NCBI GenBank assembly: GCA_007644065.1
Contig: VJWN01000008.1
Coordinates: forward strand, 1,676,411-1,740,410
Source of the DNA: Margaritispora aquatica
Lineage: Eukaryota; Ascomycota; Leotiomycetes; Helotiales; Discinellaceae
Direction: 5' to 3'
DNA length: 64,000 nt
The notes under the pieces are model-generated. The model worked only from the letters and a program-made list of their open reading frames with translations, was not told where the DNA came from and ran no database searches. A program made the translations under genes and the position numbers. Shown here piece after piece: positions 47,044 to 60,638 of the stretch. Positions within the stretch are counted from its first letter, which is position 1, and every line of letters starts with the position of its first letter.

Positions 47044-48127
47044 CTTGGTCGTAGTATCAGATATTTGGAATGAGTTCAGATTGAAGTTTGTGTAACAGGT
47101 TAGAGTAGTTGTTAACCAAGAGTGGAGAAATGATGCTTCAGAAGTGGAGTAAACTGAAGAAGTGAGTGTGGAACTTGGAATGTAGATGATGGTTCAACAG
47201 AGTACTACCAAGCGTACGACTTTATGTGTAGACAATCACAAGGCTATCGGATATCTCAGATTGACTCTTTTGAACGTATTTCATGAATTCCCGAGACATG
47301 TGCATTGTTGGTGATGCTTTCATCTTGCATAAGAGGGGAGAGTCTGCCTTGTCGGCTCGCTAAGCGAGGCCATCGGGAAAACTGACCAATGGTTGACCGA
47401 CCTACTCTTGTAGTGTTATTGGTTATAACCTACGTGTGTGGACTTTCTGATGAATGAGAAAGGTGTTTCTGGAGTGCTATTATTGGATGATGCTCGTTGT
47501 GTCTCATACAAATTGCGTCTTGCAAGATTATTGGTTTGGTTGGACTAAGATTCGGATTTTGGTTCATCAGTAACAAAACCCGATTGTCACAGTTGACTCC
47601 AAATTCATGGCGATGTTTAATAATTCCGCAGTCAAATTACAACGAAGCATTGGATTGAAAGTGTTGCGAGCAGTCGGTAGAGACCATGCCCATTCTAGTA
47701 AGTATAGGCATTTCAAAAATCAGGACTTCCTCAGGCAGTGAACACTGAAAGGAGTTGTTGGTTTCCTTGCTAACGAGTTCTCTAATATTATGAAATGACA
47801 CACTTTTATCAGCAGCCATGCATGCATGGAATGGGTTTTGGAAGGTGGGGTATTTGAGAGCATGCACTTGAGGAAGTTTTTGAAACGTAAGTATAGGCTT
47901 TAAAGAGTGTGCGCAACGGGAGAACTTCGTGTTTGGTGTGGATGGAATGAAAGGCGAGATAAGGTCGCATGTCTGAGTTACTGGTTAATGATGGAATAAA
48001 GTTAATGAGTTTTCCCGTTTCAAGATTTACCCAATGTATTTATAACGTCTTGATAACTTGGCTTTTATTTGCTCATCGATGGGTAAATTGTTGTAATTAC
48101 AACAAGAAAGATGGAAGACTTGATAAC
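47044..48127. other. Intergenic, nothing recognised
   Basis: About 1.1 kb between the M20 gene and the small Lsb-like gene. No open frame with protein-like features. Confidence 0.4.
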
Positions 48128-48685
48128 CTAAAAGTGGCTAAGAGCATCATTGACCACTGAGATATCGTTAGAACTCTGCGCCAATTTCCAGGAACAGGAC
48201 CCCATGATTTTGAAAATGAAATGCACTTACTCTGTCCCCCAAACGTCGCACCAGCACCAAACATCGCCGCGTTCCCAAATTTCGAAATCATGCCCTTTGC
48301 CCACTCATGATGCTAACCCCATAATCATTACGGGTCCACTAAACTTTGCCTGTGATGGTTGGCTTACCTTGGGATTGGAAGGATGTGCAGGATGGTCCGG
48401 ATTCTGCGCCTGTTGTGCTACCTGTTGTGGGTTGAACTGCTGCTGTGGATTGGGGTTGTATCTTGGGTCTACGTATTGGGATGCTTGTCCATTTTGCTGC
48501 GTTTTATTAGCTCGGCAAGTCTGTTGTGTACAGGTGGTTTGCTAGGTAGCTGGAAGGATGATTACAGGTAATTGTGCCATTATACTCTCGTATTGTCCGG
48601 GACCTAAGACATTCGAGTCTTTGAGGAACTCGAGCTCTGTTCGGATGGTGGATATGGAACGGTTCACCGATGCTGCGTCAGGCAT
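48128..48685 (-). CDS. Small Lsb/Pin3-like protein without SH3 domain
   Basis: Four small exons, 48685-48566, 48496-48368, 48312-48231 and 48156-48128, with introns of 69, 55 and 74 bp, give 119 residues. All junctions keep frame; the last intron has a TTCTAACG branch site. The N-terminus (ASVNRSISTIRTELEFLKDS) resembles the start of fungal Lsb1/Pin3/Csh3 proteins that carry an SH3 domain. Here the middle is only a Gln/Asn/Pro-rich stretch (about 41-83: YNPNPQQQFNPQQVAQQ) and the end has HHEWAKGMISKFGNAAMFGAGATFGG, a Gly/Ala segment. Function is unknown; the Q/N-rich part could be aggregation-prone. Each exon is too short to be convincing alone, but together they form one coherent protein. 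Confidence 0.68.
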
Positions 48686-49177
48686 TTTGAGGATGGATAA
48701 GGAGGTAGACGGGTGAGGAAGGGAGTAGGTAGTCGCTTGATATATGAGGTCTAAGTGATATGGGGAGTAAAATGATGGATAAACTCTTGAGGGATGGAGT
48801 TGAGGAAGTTGAGAGAAAGGTTTCTTGATACCTTGAGCTGTATGTAATGGTAGTTATGAGATGGATGTTAGATTCTAGATTCTAGATTCTTTCAGCTCGT
48901 CAGGCATCTGATATCAAAAGCATATGCAGTCCCTTTTCGGAGGAGGAGGTTAGACGAGGAAGTGGGGTAAAATATATCAGCCCCTGCACAAGCGACGTCA
49001 TTCCCGTTCACAAGCATCGGATGAATGATACCTGTAATTTATGCAGGCCTGCACATTTCAATTTATCCGCAGTATTTTTATTCCATCTCTGAAGTATCTC
49101 TCTACCTCTATCTCTCTATCAATATTTTACCTCGATTCTACCTCTATCGCATGTATCGTCTGCGAACCTCCAGAACA
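48686..49177. other. Shared upstream region, Lsb-like gene and AKR
   Basis: Upstream of two divergent genes. Contains a short AGATTCT repeat near 48869-48889. No gene. Confidence 0.45.
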
Positions 49178-50110
49178 ATGGCATCTCAATCACTCTCCCT
49201 CGCCAGCACCATCAAACTCAACAATGGCGTCCCCATGCCCCGGATTCATCTCGGCGTCTACCTCACCTCAGGACGCGAGACATCTGCAGCCGTCACACAA
49301 GCGCTGGAGGCTGGATATCGCGCCGTAGACTCCGCGGAATGGTACGCCAATGAGCGCGACGTCGGATCTGCCATTACCAAATTTTTGTCGTCCGAGCAGG
49401 GCAAAGGGTTGAAGAGGGAGGATATTTGGTTCACGACGAAATTGAAGACCAATTCTAGCTACGATCAGACAAGGAAGAAGATCAAGGAGAGTATAAAGAA
49501 ATGCGGTTTGGGGTATTTGGATTTGTACTTGATTCATAGTCCGTATGGTGGAAAGAGGAACAGATTGGAATGCTGGAGAGCGATTGAGGATGCGATTGAT
49601 GATGGTGAAGTGAGAGCTGGCGGAGTGAGTAATTATGGTGTGAAGCATGTAAGTGGTCCGCCAGTTTGGTGAATTCTGTTTATGTTTCCCTATCTTGGTG
49701 GCTTCTGCTGATGTCTCCAGCTGCAAGAGCTCCTCGATTCTAAACCGCGAATTCTGCCAGCTATTAACCAGATCGAAGTTCACCCTTTCAACACGCGAAC
49801 TGATATCACCTCGTTCTGCGCTAAACACGACATCATAGTCGAAGCATACGCACCGCTTGCGCGCGCTTTGAGAATGACACATCCCAAGGTCGTAGAACTG
49901 AGTAAGAAATACTCCTGCACGCCTGCGCAGCTTCTGGTGAGATGGAGCTTGCAACACGGATATGTGCCCTTGCCGAAAAGTGTGACCAAAGATCGCATTG
50001 TGAGCAATGGACAGATAGAGGGCTTTGAGATCGAAGATTCGGACATGAAAGTGCTGGATGGATGCGATGAGTATCTGGTTACTGACTGGGATCCTACGGA
50101 TGCAGATTAA
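49178..50110 (+). CDS. Aldo-keto reductase
   Basis: Two exons, 49178-49648 and 49721-50110, with a 72-bp intron, give 286 residues. The start chosen ([18 protein letters not shown]) places the first strand at the usual position; an in-frame ATG nine codons upstream is possible. The tetrad is D51 (AVDSAEWY), Y56, K88 (FTTKLKT) and H120 (YLIHSP). The C-terminal NADPH site shows [13 protein letters not shown], the K-S-x-x-x-x-R pattern of the superfamily. Length is at the short end for AKRs. It is an NADPH-dependent carbonyl reductase of unknown substrate, likely cytosolic. Confidence 0.9.
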
Positions 50111-51708
50111 GCATTGTTTGCATTTCCAGGCAGAAGTGATGCGAGTTGAGTATTGTCTGCTTTTCCTGGCGAATGTGATCTCGACTAAGAACATACTCAC
50201 CCGCGGGCATTTGTTTGTCTTGATTCGTGCTCACCGCAACCTCGCTATCATCAGAGAGGTTGGACAACTGTCAAGACAGGCAATATCAGGACCATGATGC
50301 CTGCTGCAGAAAAAGACATCTCAGCATGAGAATGGAAGGTCAACGACCGCATTGTCCTCAACTGCAAGACAAAATGAGCTACACGAGGAAAAACACAAGT
50401 AATACCAGAGTACCAACGAAAATAATGAATAGAAAAACCACTCAACTCAACAAGGCTGGCGGCATCCCCTTCAAACATCCTCAACTTTGTCCATTGGCTC
50501 CGAAGTCGGTGAGGAGATATTGTGAGATGATGAGATGGTGAGATTATTCTCCAGATTTCATCCCGCGTGAAGAAGACTCTAGTCCTTCCAAATTGCTTCT
50601 TCACCTTCCATTTGGTGTCAGTTCCGCAGCTCTCGCCCTCTCTGCCTATGCCTTGCGGGATTTTGTGTGTGCATCCATGAAAATATTTTCAATGAATATT
50701 GAAAGGGTGGATGGCATTGAATGGGCTTGGATGGATTCGAGAGTGGAAAACAAAATCTGATGTGTTTTCCATGACCACGCACCCATGGCATCCAGTCAGA
50801 TCCCTAGTACTTTTCGTGAAGTGTGGCTCACCTTTTCGATCTGAAGATTCTGAAGATGCAACTCCCGTCGTCTTCCGCGGGGTCGCATGAAAATCTTTTC
50901 CAATCTGAGATCAGAGACACTTCAGGGATGTCAGGGACCACTCGTCTAATGCATCCAGCAGAGGAAGCTCTCCCTGTCAAAGACACTAACACACCTTGCG
51001 AGACCTGCAAGACCCTGGGAGGGTAGATCAAGCCGCATGTCATTGTCCAACCAGAGGAATACGATAAGGTCGGTGACACCGGGGCATTATCAACGTGGAG
51101 TGCCCCTCCATCGACATTTGGACTCAACTTTCGCCCAACACACACGCGAGGAAGAAGTTTTCCCATGTGAGTTGAACCCAGTCGTCCAGTCTTCGCCAAA
51201 CAAAGCTTGGAACAGTTGAGATTCTGGTCTTTGACTATTGAGAGCCATTTCACATCTCAATAAGGAATAGTAATATGGAGAAAGGTTTAAAACTCGCCCC
51301 ACGGATGTCCTTGCAAGAGGCGTTCTCCCACCGATTCCGGACCCCTCTATCCTCCTATGTCACGTCATTCGATGAAGACTGATGGGCGATGGATGCGGTG
51401 TTTGAGTCGTCTGAGTGGTTGGTGAATTTGAATATTGCTGCAAAGAGATGCTGGATATTCAAGCCACGGATTTTTGTTTTTCTTGCCGACGCAAGTAGGC
51501 TGCAAGTGCAGACCAAGACTATTCAGTGGTTCGTTGTCCCAACAGCTAAGACCATAGACCATAGACCAGAGGGGCAGATCAGATAAAAGGATCCAGCTTC
51601 CCATACAGCTCGACTTTCTATCCATCCAAACTCATTGTTCTACTCTACATCTCCTGATACTCATATCTCCCAAACGAAACTTGATACCCTTTGCACATAC
51701 CTTTAATC
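50111..51708. other. Long upstream region of gdhA
   Basis: About 1.6 kb without a supported gene. Open frames on both strands (for example minus 50828-51253) lack any protein-like signature. A GATA site lies near the 3' end. Confidence 0.4.
51581..51586 (+). promoter_or_regulatory. GATA motif (AGATAA) upstream of gdhA
   Basis: Matches HGATAR, the site of AreA/Nit2-type nitrogen regulators, about 125 bp before the gdhA start codon. Plausible because NADP-GDH is nitrogen-regulated in fungi; a single hexamer is weak evidence. Confidence 0.3.
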
Positions 51709-53256
<1,548 letters not shown>

Positions 53257-53972
53257 ATGTCTTAACCCCGGTGGTTGGATGTTTGCTTTATGCCCCTAAT
53301 TAGCGAGTGTATTTATGAATTATTGCTTGCTTGCTTGCGTGGTTGGCATAGGGTGGCGGATTTTGGGATATGGGATATCCGATTGTTAAAGCTATACATA
53401 CCTAGTTAGTCGTTTTGCCTACTCGACGCTACATATTCATGAATAAACGCTTCTTAAAAGATAAACATGCATCCTCTTGACAACTTTTAGTCTAATTTCA
53501 CTACTTGTAGCTGAGATGTACCACTTAGAATCATCATCTCTATTCTACATTTTCTCACTTCTAACGCATAGGCCAAATAAATCCTCCCCCACCTTCTTAC
53601 ATTCGCAACACTCAACATCGTCACAAGAATTTTACCACTGCTTCTAGTACTGGTATGTTGAAGTCATTGATCTTCCGATTGGATTCATCACGATTGTCAC
53701 CTCCAGCCGAACCAAGCATCGAGGTGAGACAGCACAGGCTGAATAGTGGGGTGTCGTCCCATTACCTGATTGGCACTACATCCCATCGGAAAAAGTGACC
53801 ACTCACCGTCGTCTCAACCTCAGCCCCCCAAGCCAGCTTGCCCTCCTCGCGATGGTCCACTTAAGAACCCCCAACATCCAGCCATGAAATTCATATCGGT
53901 GAAAGTAGAGGCAGAGGATGAAACATATTCAATGTCAATGTTATTTGTAGTTGCTATTACAGAAGCCTTACG
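53257..53972. other. Intergenic, 3' flank of gdhA
   Basis: Ends with the leader of the zinc-cluster gene. A 68-codon open frame at 53770-53976 overlaps that start and is probably not translated. Confidence 0.4.
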
Positions 53973-56263
53973 ATGAGCGAGCAGAGTATGGTGTCAATTC
54001 CCGAGAGGACCAGGGCCAAAACCATAAAGAAAGACAAGTTCTACACACCTAAAGGTGAGTGAGTGAGTCGGCGGTAAATCGCTCACTTCTGCAGATTTTA
54101 TGTTATTGTATGAGAATATCAAGCTGATTAGGCCAGCATGCAATGAATGCCATAGGAGCAAACTCAAATGCTGTGAAGTAAACCAGCAAGGATTGTCGTG
54201 CGCGCGGTGTGTCAAGAAATCGCTGGAATGCTCGTGGAGTCCTAAACCGAGACCTTATTACGCTCGCTTGGGCGCTGGGTCTTACAAGTCCGAAGAAGGG
54301 AGACGGCATTTGGTTGAGATTCTTCCGCAAGGGAGCATTGCTCCCAACATTACGGTTGCGGTTGCGACGCCAGTGGAAGTCATGCCTACTGTGGGAGTTC
54401 CTCGTGTTATCGAGGCTACCCCTCCTGTTGTGGAAGACATTACTCATACTGTCTCACCAGATCCGGCGGATATCATGGATGAGTTTCTAGGCCACGGCCT
54501 CATCGCGGAGGAGATGGAAGACGGCGACCAACAATTCATCAACAGCTCTCAGTCGCTCGAGGACTTTGATCGTTCCATGTCTTTTTCATGGGAAATTTCT
54601 CCGGAGTTTCCACAGTTGTTTTTTCCGACCTCGGGATATGATTTCGGGTATTTCCCACTCCCGGGACATATGCCTTTTCGACAGCTTCAGGCGGCTAATG
54701 GTGTGAATGTTGAGGAGCCGGAGTATACTGCTCTCGGACATTACCAATCTACGTTTTCGATCTACCGAACCACAAAGAAGCCGGCGTGGTCGACACACAT
54801 GCTGCTACTGAATAAGAGTGACAGTAATAGGATGATTATGCACTTCATACTTGCTGTGTCTATCAATGGTACGTGGTCATTATCCTAGTTTTCTAGTGTT
54901 CCAAGAATGCATGTTTCTAAGCGAAGTTTTCACTGAGCATGGCTCAGCATAGTGTTGCCATGAGTTGTGTTGACATTTCTGTAACCGAACTATAATTTCA
55001 TTACTCAAACTGATTTTACAATAGATATTGCCAATAGAAAAGGAGACAGTCCCTCACAAAGAGCACACGAACATTTTGAAAGGGCCGAGCTCGCTCTCAG
55101 TAGGACAGCCTCAGACCATACCACAATGATGATTTCCTTCCTCTTCCAATACCTGTACCTCCCTAAGCGAGAATCCTTCTCTCAAACACGCATCCAAACC
55201 CTCAGCAACAACGTCTACACCTACCTTTCCCAGCACAACCTCGACTCCCGCTGCCTCGAGCACTCCTTTTCCTCATCTCCATCAACTAACACTAACAACC
55301 CCCTCACCACCAAAGACCGCACCCTCCTGGCGCGCCTCATAATATGGATCTACGACGAAGATGTCAAGTGTGCCTTCCAAGGCTACGGCGGCGCTCTTGC
55401 CACCTACCTGACGCTCCACCGGGCCCGCACGATGGCCGTGTGTGAGGTGTCCCGCACCGCGCTGGGAGCGCACTGGGGCACCGATTACCCGGTAGAGGAG
55501 GTCGCGGACGACGAGGATAATGCACTTGAGTTGGAATTCTTGTGGGCGCTGACGACGCTGTGGCATGAGATTAATGAGCTTGATCAGGGGAAGGAGGGGT
55601 TTGCGGTGGAAAGCACGAAGATTGAGAGGAGATTTGTGGAGTTGAACAAGGTATGTGATTTCATGCACTGGCAGTCATTGTGATTTATCTCTCGGAGTGA
55701 ATGTGTTCTAAGGATAGGCTAACACCAAGCAGAGATACTACGCTGTGTTCGTCTCCTCCGCCCTCCTCACCCTCCCACGAACACGCACCCAGATCAATGC
55801 CGACTACGACGTGATCCTTTACAACGCACTCAAGATTTATTTCTTCCGCGCCACTCTCCCATCCTCTTCCCTCAACATCCCCACGCCTCCCGATATCCAG
55901 GCCGTGCTCACCGCCATCGTGGTTCTTTTGGAGCGCACGTTCGCATCGGACAAGAACGACCTGCATGATCGTCTGCAGTGGCCGCTGTTTTTGACAGGCA
56001 TTGAACTCCGCGGTGTTGGTGAGGGATTTGGCATTGCGGAGAAGATTCAGAGGAGGTTTGTGGGGGAAAGGTTGCCGAGGGGGGCGAGAGCGGTGTTGGA
56101 GGGTGTTTGGGAGCGCCAGGATGGGGGTGTGGAGTGGACGAGGTTGAGTATGGTTGATGTTAGGGCGTTGCTTTGTTGTACGAGTGGGGAGCGGGAGGGG
56201 TTTGGAGGAGGAGGGAGTTTGGCAGAGCGGGGCTTCGTTATGGGTGAGATGAGCGATTTGTGA
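53973..56263 (+). CDS. Zn2Cys6 transcription factor
   Basis: Four exons, 53973-54054, 54137-54868, 55025-55650 and 55733-56263, with introns of 82, 156 and 82 bp, give 656 residues. The zinc cluster is formed by C29, C32, C39, C49, C52 and C59 (CxxC-x6-C-x9-CxxC-x6-C). The first intron splits the codon just before the first cysteine (the Ala of A-C-N-E-C). A basic linker precedes it (RTRAKTIKK). The rest is an acidic and Ser/Pro-rich region, then a helical regulatory region with WALTTLWHEINELDQ and RYYAVFVSSALLTLPRTR. Binds DNA as a nuclear regulator; target genes unknown. Its location beside gdhA does not by itself indicate nitrogen control. Confidence 0.88.
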
Positions 56264-56822
56264 GGGCGTGGTATGTGTATCGACTTAGGTGGAAAGGCGG
56301 GCTTGGAAGTTCTGTGTTTGGGTGGTCTTTTGGGGATTCGACTGGATTGGAATGGGTATGTGGGATTGTTTCTGCAATTTAGCGAGTTAGGTGGGATTGG
56401 GATTGGGATTGGGATTGGGATTGGGATTGGGATTGGGATTGGGATTGGGATTGGGATTGGGATTGGGATTGGGATTGATACTTAGCGAAAAGTTTTAGTT
56501 AGCTGGCTTTGCGGATATAGTGCTTTTGGTTGTTATTACGATTTTATTCTCTGTCACGAACACTGAAGCTTCTTTTCTTAGCCATTTAGACATCCAGTAT
56601 CATGAATGGGAGATTAATCGTTTCTTAGGCTAGATGTTCATATGCATGTGAGCTCTACTTAACGCTACTCCGCTTAAGCTCGCTTAAGTTGGAGTAGAGG
56701 AGGTTTGACCCAGTTTTGAAACTGTAGACATATTACTGTACTAGAGTTTGAGATCCAGATATATTACTGGTTTATCGAAGTAATCATAGTGGTTATCTCG
56801 TAAAGAAAAGAGAAATTCGACA
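56264..56822. other. Intergenic with hexamer array
   Basis: 3' flank of the zinc-cluster gene, including the GGGATT array. No gene. Confidence 0.45.
56393..56476 (+). repeat. (GGGATT)14 telomere-like microsatellite
   Basis: Fourteen perfect copies of the hexamer GGGATT in 84 bp, in the 3' flank of the zinc-cluster gene. It is one base away from the canonical TTAGGG repeat (TTGGGA on the same strand). Perfect copies mean recent slippage or a locally maintained array. Confidence 0.95.
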
Positions 56823-57252
<430 letters not shown>

Positions 57253-58022
57253 TACTGCGTGTTTGATACTTCGAGGATTATCAAGGATGGGTCTGTTGGG
57301 ATCCTTCTTTAAATGCTCAGATTTTCATGACAGCTTCTAGTAAGCTCTCTCAACGGTAATAGTTGCTAGAACTACTGAATATATAAAGATTCGAGGCAGT
57401 GATCTAAATCCCACGTAACATGTTTCTCTGCAAGGGACACCGTGTTTGTTACTCAGGTGTTGATGGATCATCAAGTACGACATTTCCAGCTAACGAGCAT
57501 CATATCTATTTTGGGTTTATATTTCTCAGTTGACTTAATGACATGTCACTTAGTCTGTACCGTTATACAAGAACAGAAACGTGGTGAAGAAAAGTCTGTA
57601 TATCTCCCAGTCAAAGAGCTGAGACTGCTGAGTAGCACATGATTAACGAGGATCACGACGATATACATATGGTCTGTACAAAACATCGGCTCAAAAGCGT
57701 CTTACAGAAACAAAGTGTTGAAAGTGAATGTACGCCATCAGCGGAGCTTGATACAACATGAGAGAAAGGAATCGGTGTGCTGCGCAATCACTTCTCGTAC
57801 AGAAGGAAGCCTTTTTGGGATTGATGAGAGGTTTCTCAACAGAACTACTATATACCCCAGGTCTTCTTAACTGCTCGCTACTCTATTCTGCAATACCTCC
57901 TTACTTTCGCTTCAAATTCAGAGAATATATCCTCATTCGGACATCTTTCCTACCAAATCATACAGGGGTGCGCGAGGAATTTAGCCGGGCGACAAATCGA
58001 AAACATCTGGAGATCTCGCTTA
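57253..58022. other. Intergenic, nothing recognised
   Basis: Upstream regions of the PDC fragment and the 467-residue gene. No gene. Confidence 0.4.
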
Positions 58023-59426
58023 ATGACCAACTATCTCATCCTCCCTCCTGTCATGAGCAACGAACTTCAAGAACCAACAACGAGCATAATTCCCCAAAGG
58101 GTGTTTATCCCAAGACCCATGGCCTCGCCTACCTCCGAAGTAGCGCCCATGCTAGCCAGCACAACACGCGTATTACGACACCACACCACAGCCGAATCCC
58201 TCCTCGCCGCCTGGCCCACGCTCAAACAAAAAGGCCTCCTCTCACCACCCTCCTGGACCGATTCCGAACGCCGGATCTTCCTCGACCTCCCAGACGCCGA
58301 CATGGAGCGCGCCAACATCCGGGCCGCAACGGCACTCTCGCGCGACCAGCTCATCGCCAAAGCCGTGTCTAGTCCTGGAAGCCTGACGCACGCAGAGGTC
58401 GAGCTCTTGCGGAATCGCTTCTGGACGCGTGGGCGTGAGAATTCGGTCGTTTGTAGAGCTATGGCTCGCACGACTGAGGAGGGGCTTAGGGAGTTTTTGG
58501 AGGCGAGGGAGTTGGATAGTGTTCCTGGTGAGCAGATGGCGTTTGGTGCTGGGGACCAGGAGTCGTGGCAGCGCGAGCAGACCGTTAAAGATGATAAGGC
58601 GCGTGCTACTGCTGCTCTGGCCTTGCCGTTTGCAAAAGAGTGGATACAGGAATTGTATCGACAGGATAAGATGAACTGGGGATACGTCTGTCTTTACGAC
58701 GCTGGCGTTCAGCAGATTGATCCAGTGCGAATGGAGCATTTCAATGCTCGCTTAGGAGGGTTCTTCCAACACGCATTCCTATATAATGGGTCTAAAGACA
58801 TCATCGACGTAAAGTGGAACTTACTCCCCTTCAACGCGCCAAGCGAAGGACATGCACCCAGTGACGACAATAAAACACCCTATAAAGGCGGCTCTATCCT
58901 CCGCAAAGCCTTCCACGATATCCTGCGAGATCCGCAGGCATACCAAAACCGAGCCGATGTCACGTCCTCCAACGCAGCAACGCAGCATCTCAAAAACGGC
59001 ATCGCAGCCGCCGGGCACCTGTCCAACACCTTCCTCGTCATCGACGCCACGTGCATCGACTCGGTCCTCCTCCTCAACGACGGCAAGTGGTTCGACGACA
59101 TGCGCGTCCTGGCGTTCGAGGCGGATTTCCCCGTCCAAGGCCGCGAGTACGAAGAAGGTTATGAGGGCTTCGCGTGGGTGAGGCTCGATCAGCTGGTGTA
59201 TAACTTCTACGAGTTGAGATTCCTTAGCGCTGAGGACGTGGGTATGGATCACATTTGGAAAGCGGCGCGGCCGAGTAAGCATAGGGCGTTTGTTAGTTTG
59301 GATCCGGATGAGGCGCTGTGTTGGACGACGAGTTGCTCGTTGAGTGGGTGGACGAGGGAGAGCGTTTTGGGGAAGAGGTGGTTTGAGATGAGGGAGCGGA
59401 GGCTGGGTGCTAGGAGCGTGGGTTGA
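58023..59426 (+). CDS. Conserved-looking hypothetical protein, 467 residues
   Basis: A single exon, no family recognised. Start at the first ATG; a second in-frame ATG at codon 11 (MSNELQE) is an alternative. The protein is mostly helical and acidic, without signal peptide or membrane segments. Distinctive stretches are RRIFLDLPDADMERANI, QELYRQDKMNWGYVCLYD, SKDIIDVKWNLLPFNAP, HLSNTFLVIDATCIDSVLL and YEGFAWVRLDQLVYNFYELR. Third-position codon bias and the long open frame support a real gene. No nearby partner gene suggests a role. Confidence 0.62.
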   Translation: MTNYLILPPVMSNELQEPTTSIIPQRVFIPRPMASPTSEVAPMLASTTRVLRHHTTAESLLAAWPTLKQKGLLSPPSWTDSERRIFLDLPDADMERANIRAATALSRDQLIAKAVSSPGSLTHAEVELLRNRFWTRGRENSVVCRAMARTTEEGLREFLEARELDSVPGEQMAFGAGDQESWQREQTVKDDKARATAALALPFAKEWIQELYRQDKMNWGYVCLYDAGVQQIDPVRMEHFNARLGGFFQHAFLYNGSKDIIDVKWNLLPFNAPSEGHAPSDDNKTPYKGGSILRKAFHDILRDPQAYQNRADVTSSNAATQHLKNGIAAAGHLSNTFLVIDATCIDSVLLLNDGKWFDDMRVLAFEADFPVQGREYEEGYEGFAWVRLDQLVYNFYELRFLSAEDVGMDHIWKAARPSKHRAFVSLDPDEALCWTTSCSLSGWTRESVLGKRWFEMRERRLGARSVG

Positions 59427-60042
59427 GAGTGTTGCGAGTTGGAGTTGGGTTTGCATGTGATTTGGAAATGATCTAAAATTCAAAATTACCTCGAAATATT
59501 GACAGCTCAGCGATATAATATCGTATGAACAAAGTTAGTAAATCGCAGCTCGCTTAATCACGACGTCCAAATCATGAATGGCAACCACTACGTTCTCATA
59601 CTCACTTCAATCAAACCTCCTGCTCCAGCTTATCAACGATTCAAAAAGCCTAACACTGGATACACCAAACACCAAAAGCTCTTTGAGCGTATTAATCAAA
59701 CACACAGTATCTTCTGTATGTACTCGTCGCGTTCATGTTCATCACCATCAAAGCTCCATCTTCATGTCATCTACTTATATTCACCCATCCCTCATCTCCT
59801 CCACCTCCATCTCCATACCTACAAGTCGTCCCACCACCATCACCACCACCAACACCACCACCAGCACCCGTAGATATCGGCATCACCTCCTACAAGTCGA
59901 CCTCCGACCAAGAAAGCACATCATCTTCTCACGCAATTCCACCGAGTGAAGTCAGACTAAATGTCAAGCGACAGACAGCGACAGCGACAGCGACAATGAA
60001 AATGAAAATTAAAATGCAACCAACGAATAATCCCCGAAATCT

Positions 60043-60073
<31 letters not shown>

Positions 60074-60638
60074 ACCTCTCAGTGCCCTTCTCCCCTCCCC
60101 CCCCCGGAATTATCTCCGCCAGCACCGTCACTCGCCCTTAGCGCCGAAATCACACTTTTACCTGAAGAGAGTTTCGGAATGCGTCGAGTGTGACATGTAT
60201 GTATATGCTTGAAGAGTGAGTGAGCAAAATTTTATAAATTTCGATACGGGAAGTGTACCAGGGAAGCTACACAGTCACAGAAAAACGAGCAGTGAGGTAT
60301 AAAAGAAAGAGGTGAGTTTTTAAGCTTATTTCAATCATTTCCCTCCTCCTCTAATCTCGAGCTTGTAGAACTAGAACTAAAACTAGAACCACATCCCCTC
60401 ATGCACCCATCTTCTAAACGCAAACCATGCCGCTCAACCATGCGGGTATCATCAAATACAATGCCATCTCATCTCGCCTTGCCGGGTCGGATCAAGAGCT
60501 GATGCACGGCATACAGAGAACCTCGAACGCCAAATGTCTATGCTTCCCAATTTTCAAACTCCAATCCCTTGCCATCCAAATACAATTTGCGCCAATTCGA
60601 TATGCAGACGATGCAAAAGAGAGCCGAGACGTCTGCCT
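59427..60638. other. Low-complexity stretch, possible proline-rich ORFs
   Basis: Contains CAC/CCA-rich DNA (59832-59872), an ACAGCG-type repeat (59970-59998), a GCA repeat (60047-60072) and C runs. Overlapping frames read His-, Pro-, Ser- or Thr-rich peptides, as expected from repeats in every frame. An exon beginning at 59578 (MATTTFSYSLQSNLLLQL) followed by a GTATGT donor is conceivable but unsupported. Confidence 0.4.

Noticed and set aside
50828..51253. 141-codon minus-strand open frame upstream of gdhA
   Set aside because: No motif, no plausible splice partners, and overlapping open frames on the other strand; best explained as chance in a long promoter region.
53770..53976. 68-codon open frame overlapping the start of the zinc-cluster gene
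   Set aside because: It overlaps the supported ATG at 53973 in another frame and has no features; at most an upstream ORF.
59574..60193. Overlapping Pro/His/Ser-rich open frames
   Set aside because: They arise from triplet and hexamer repeats that are open in several frames; no evidence for translation.
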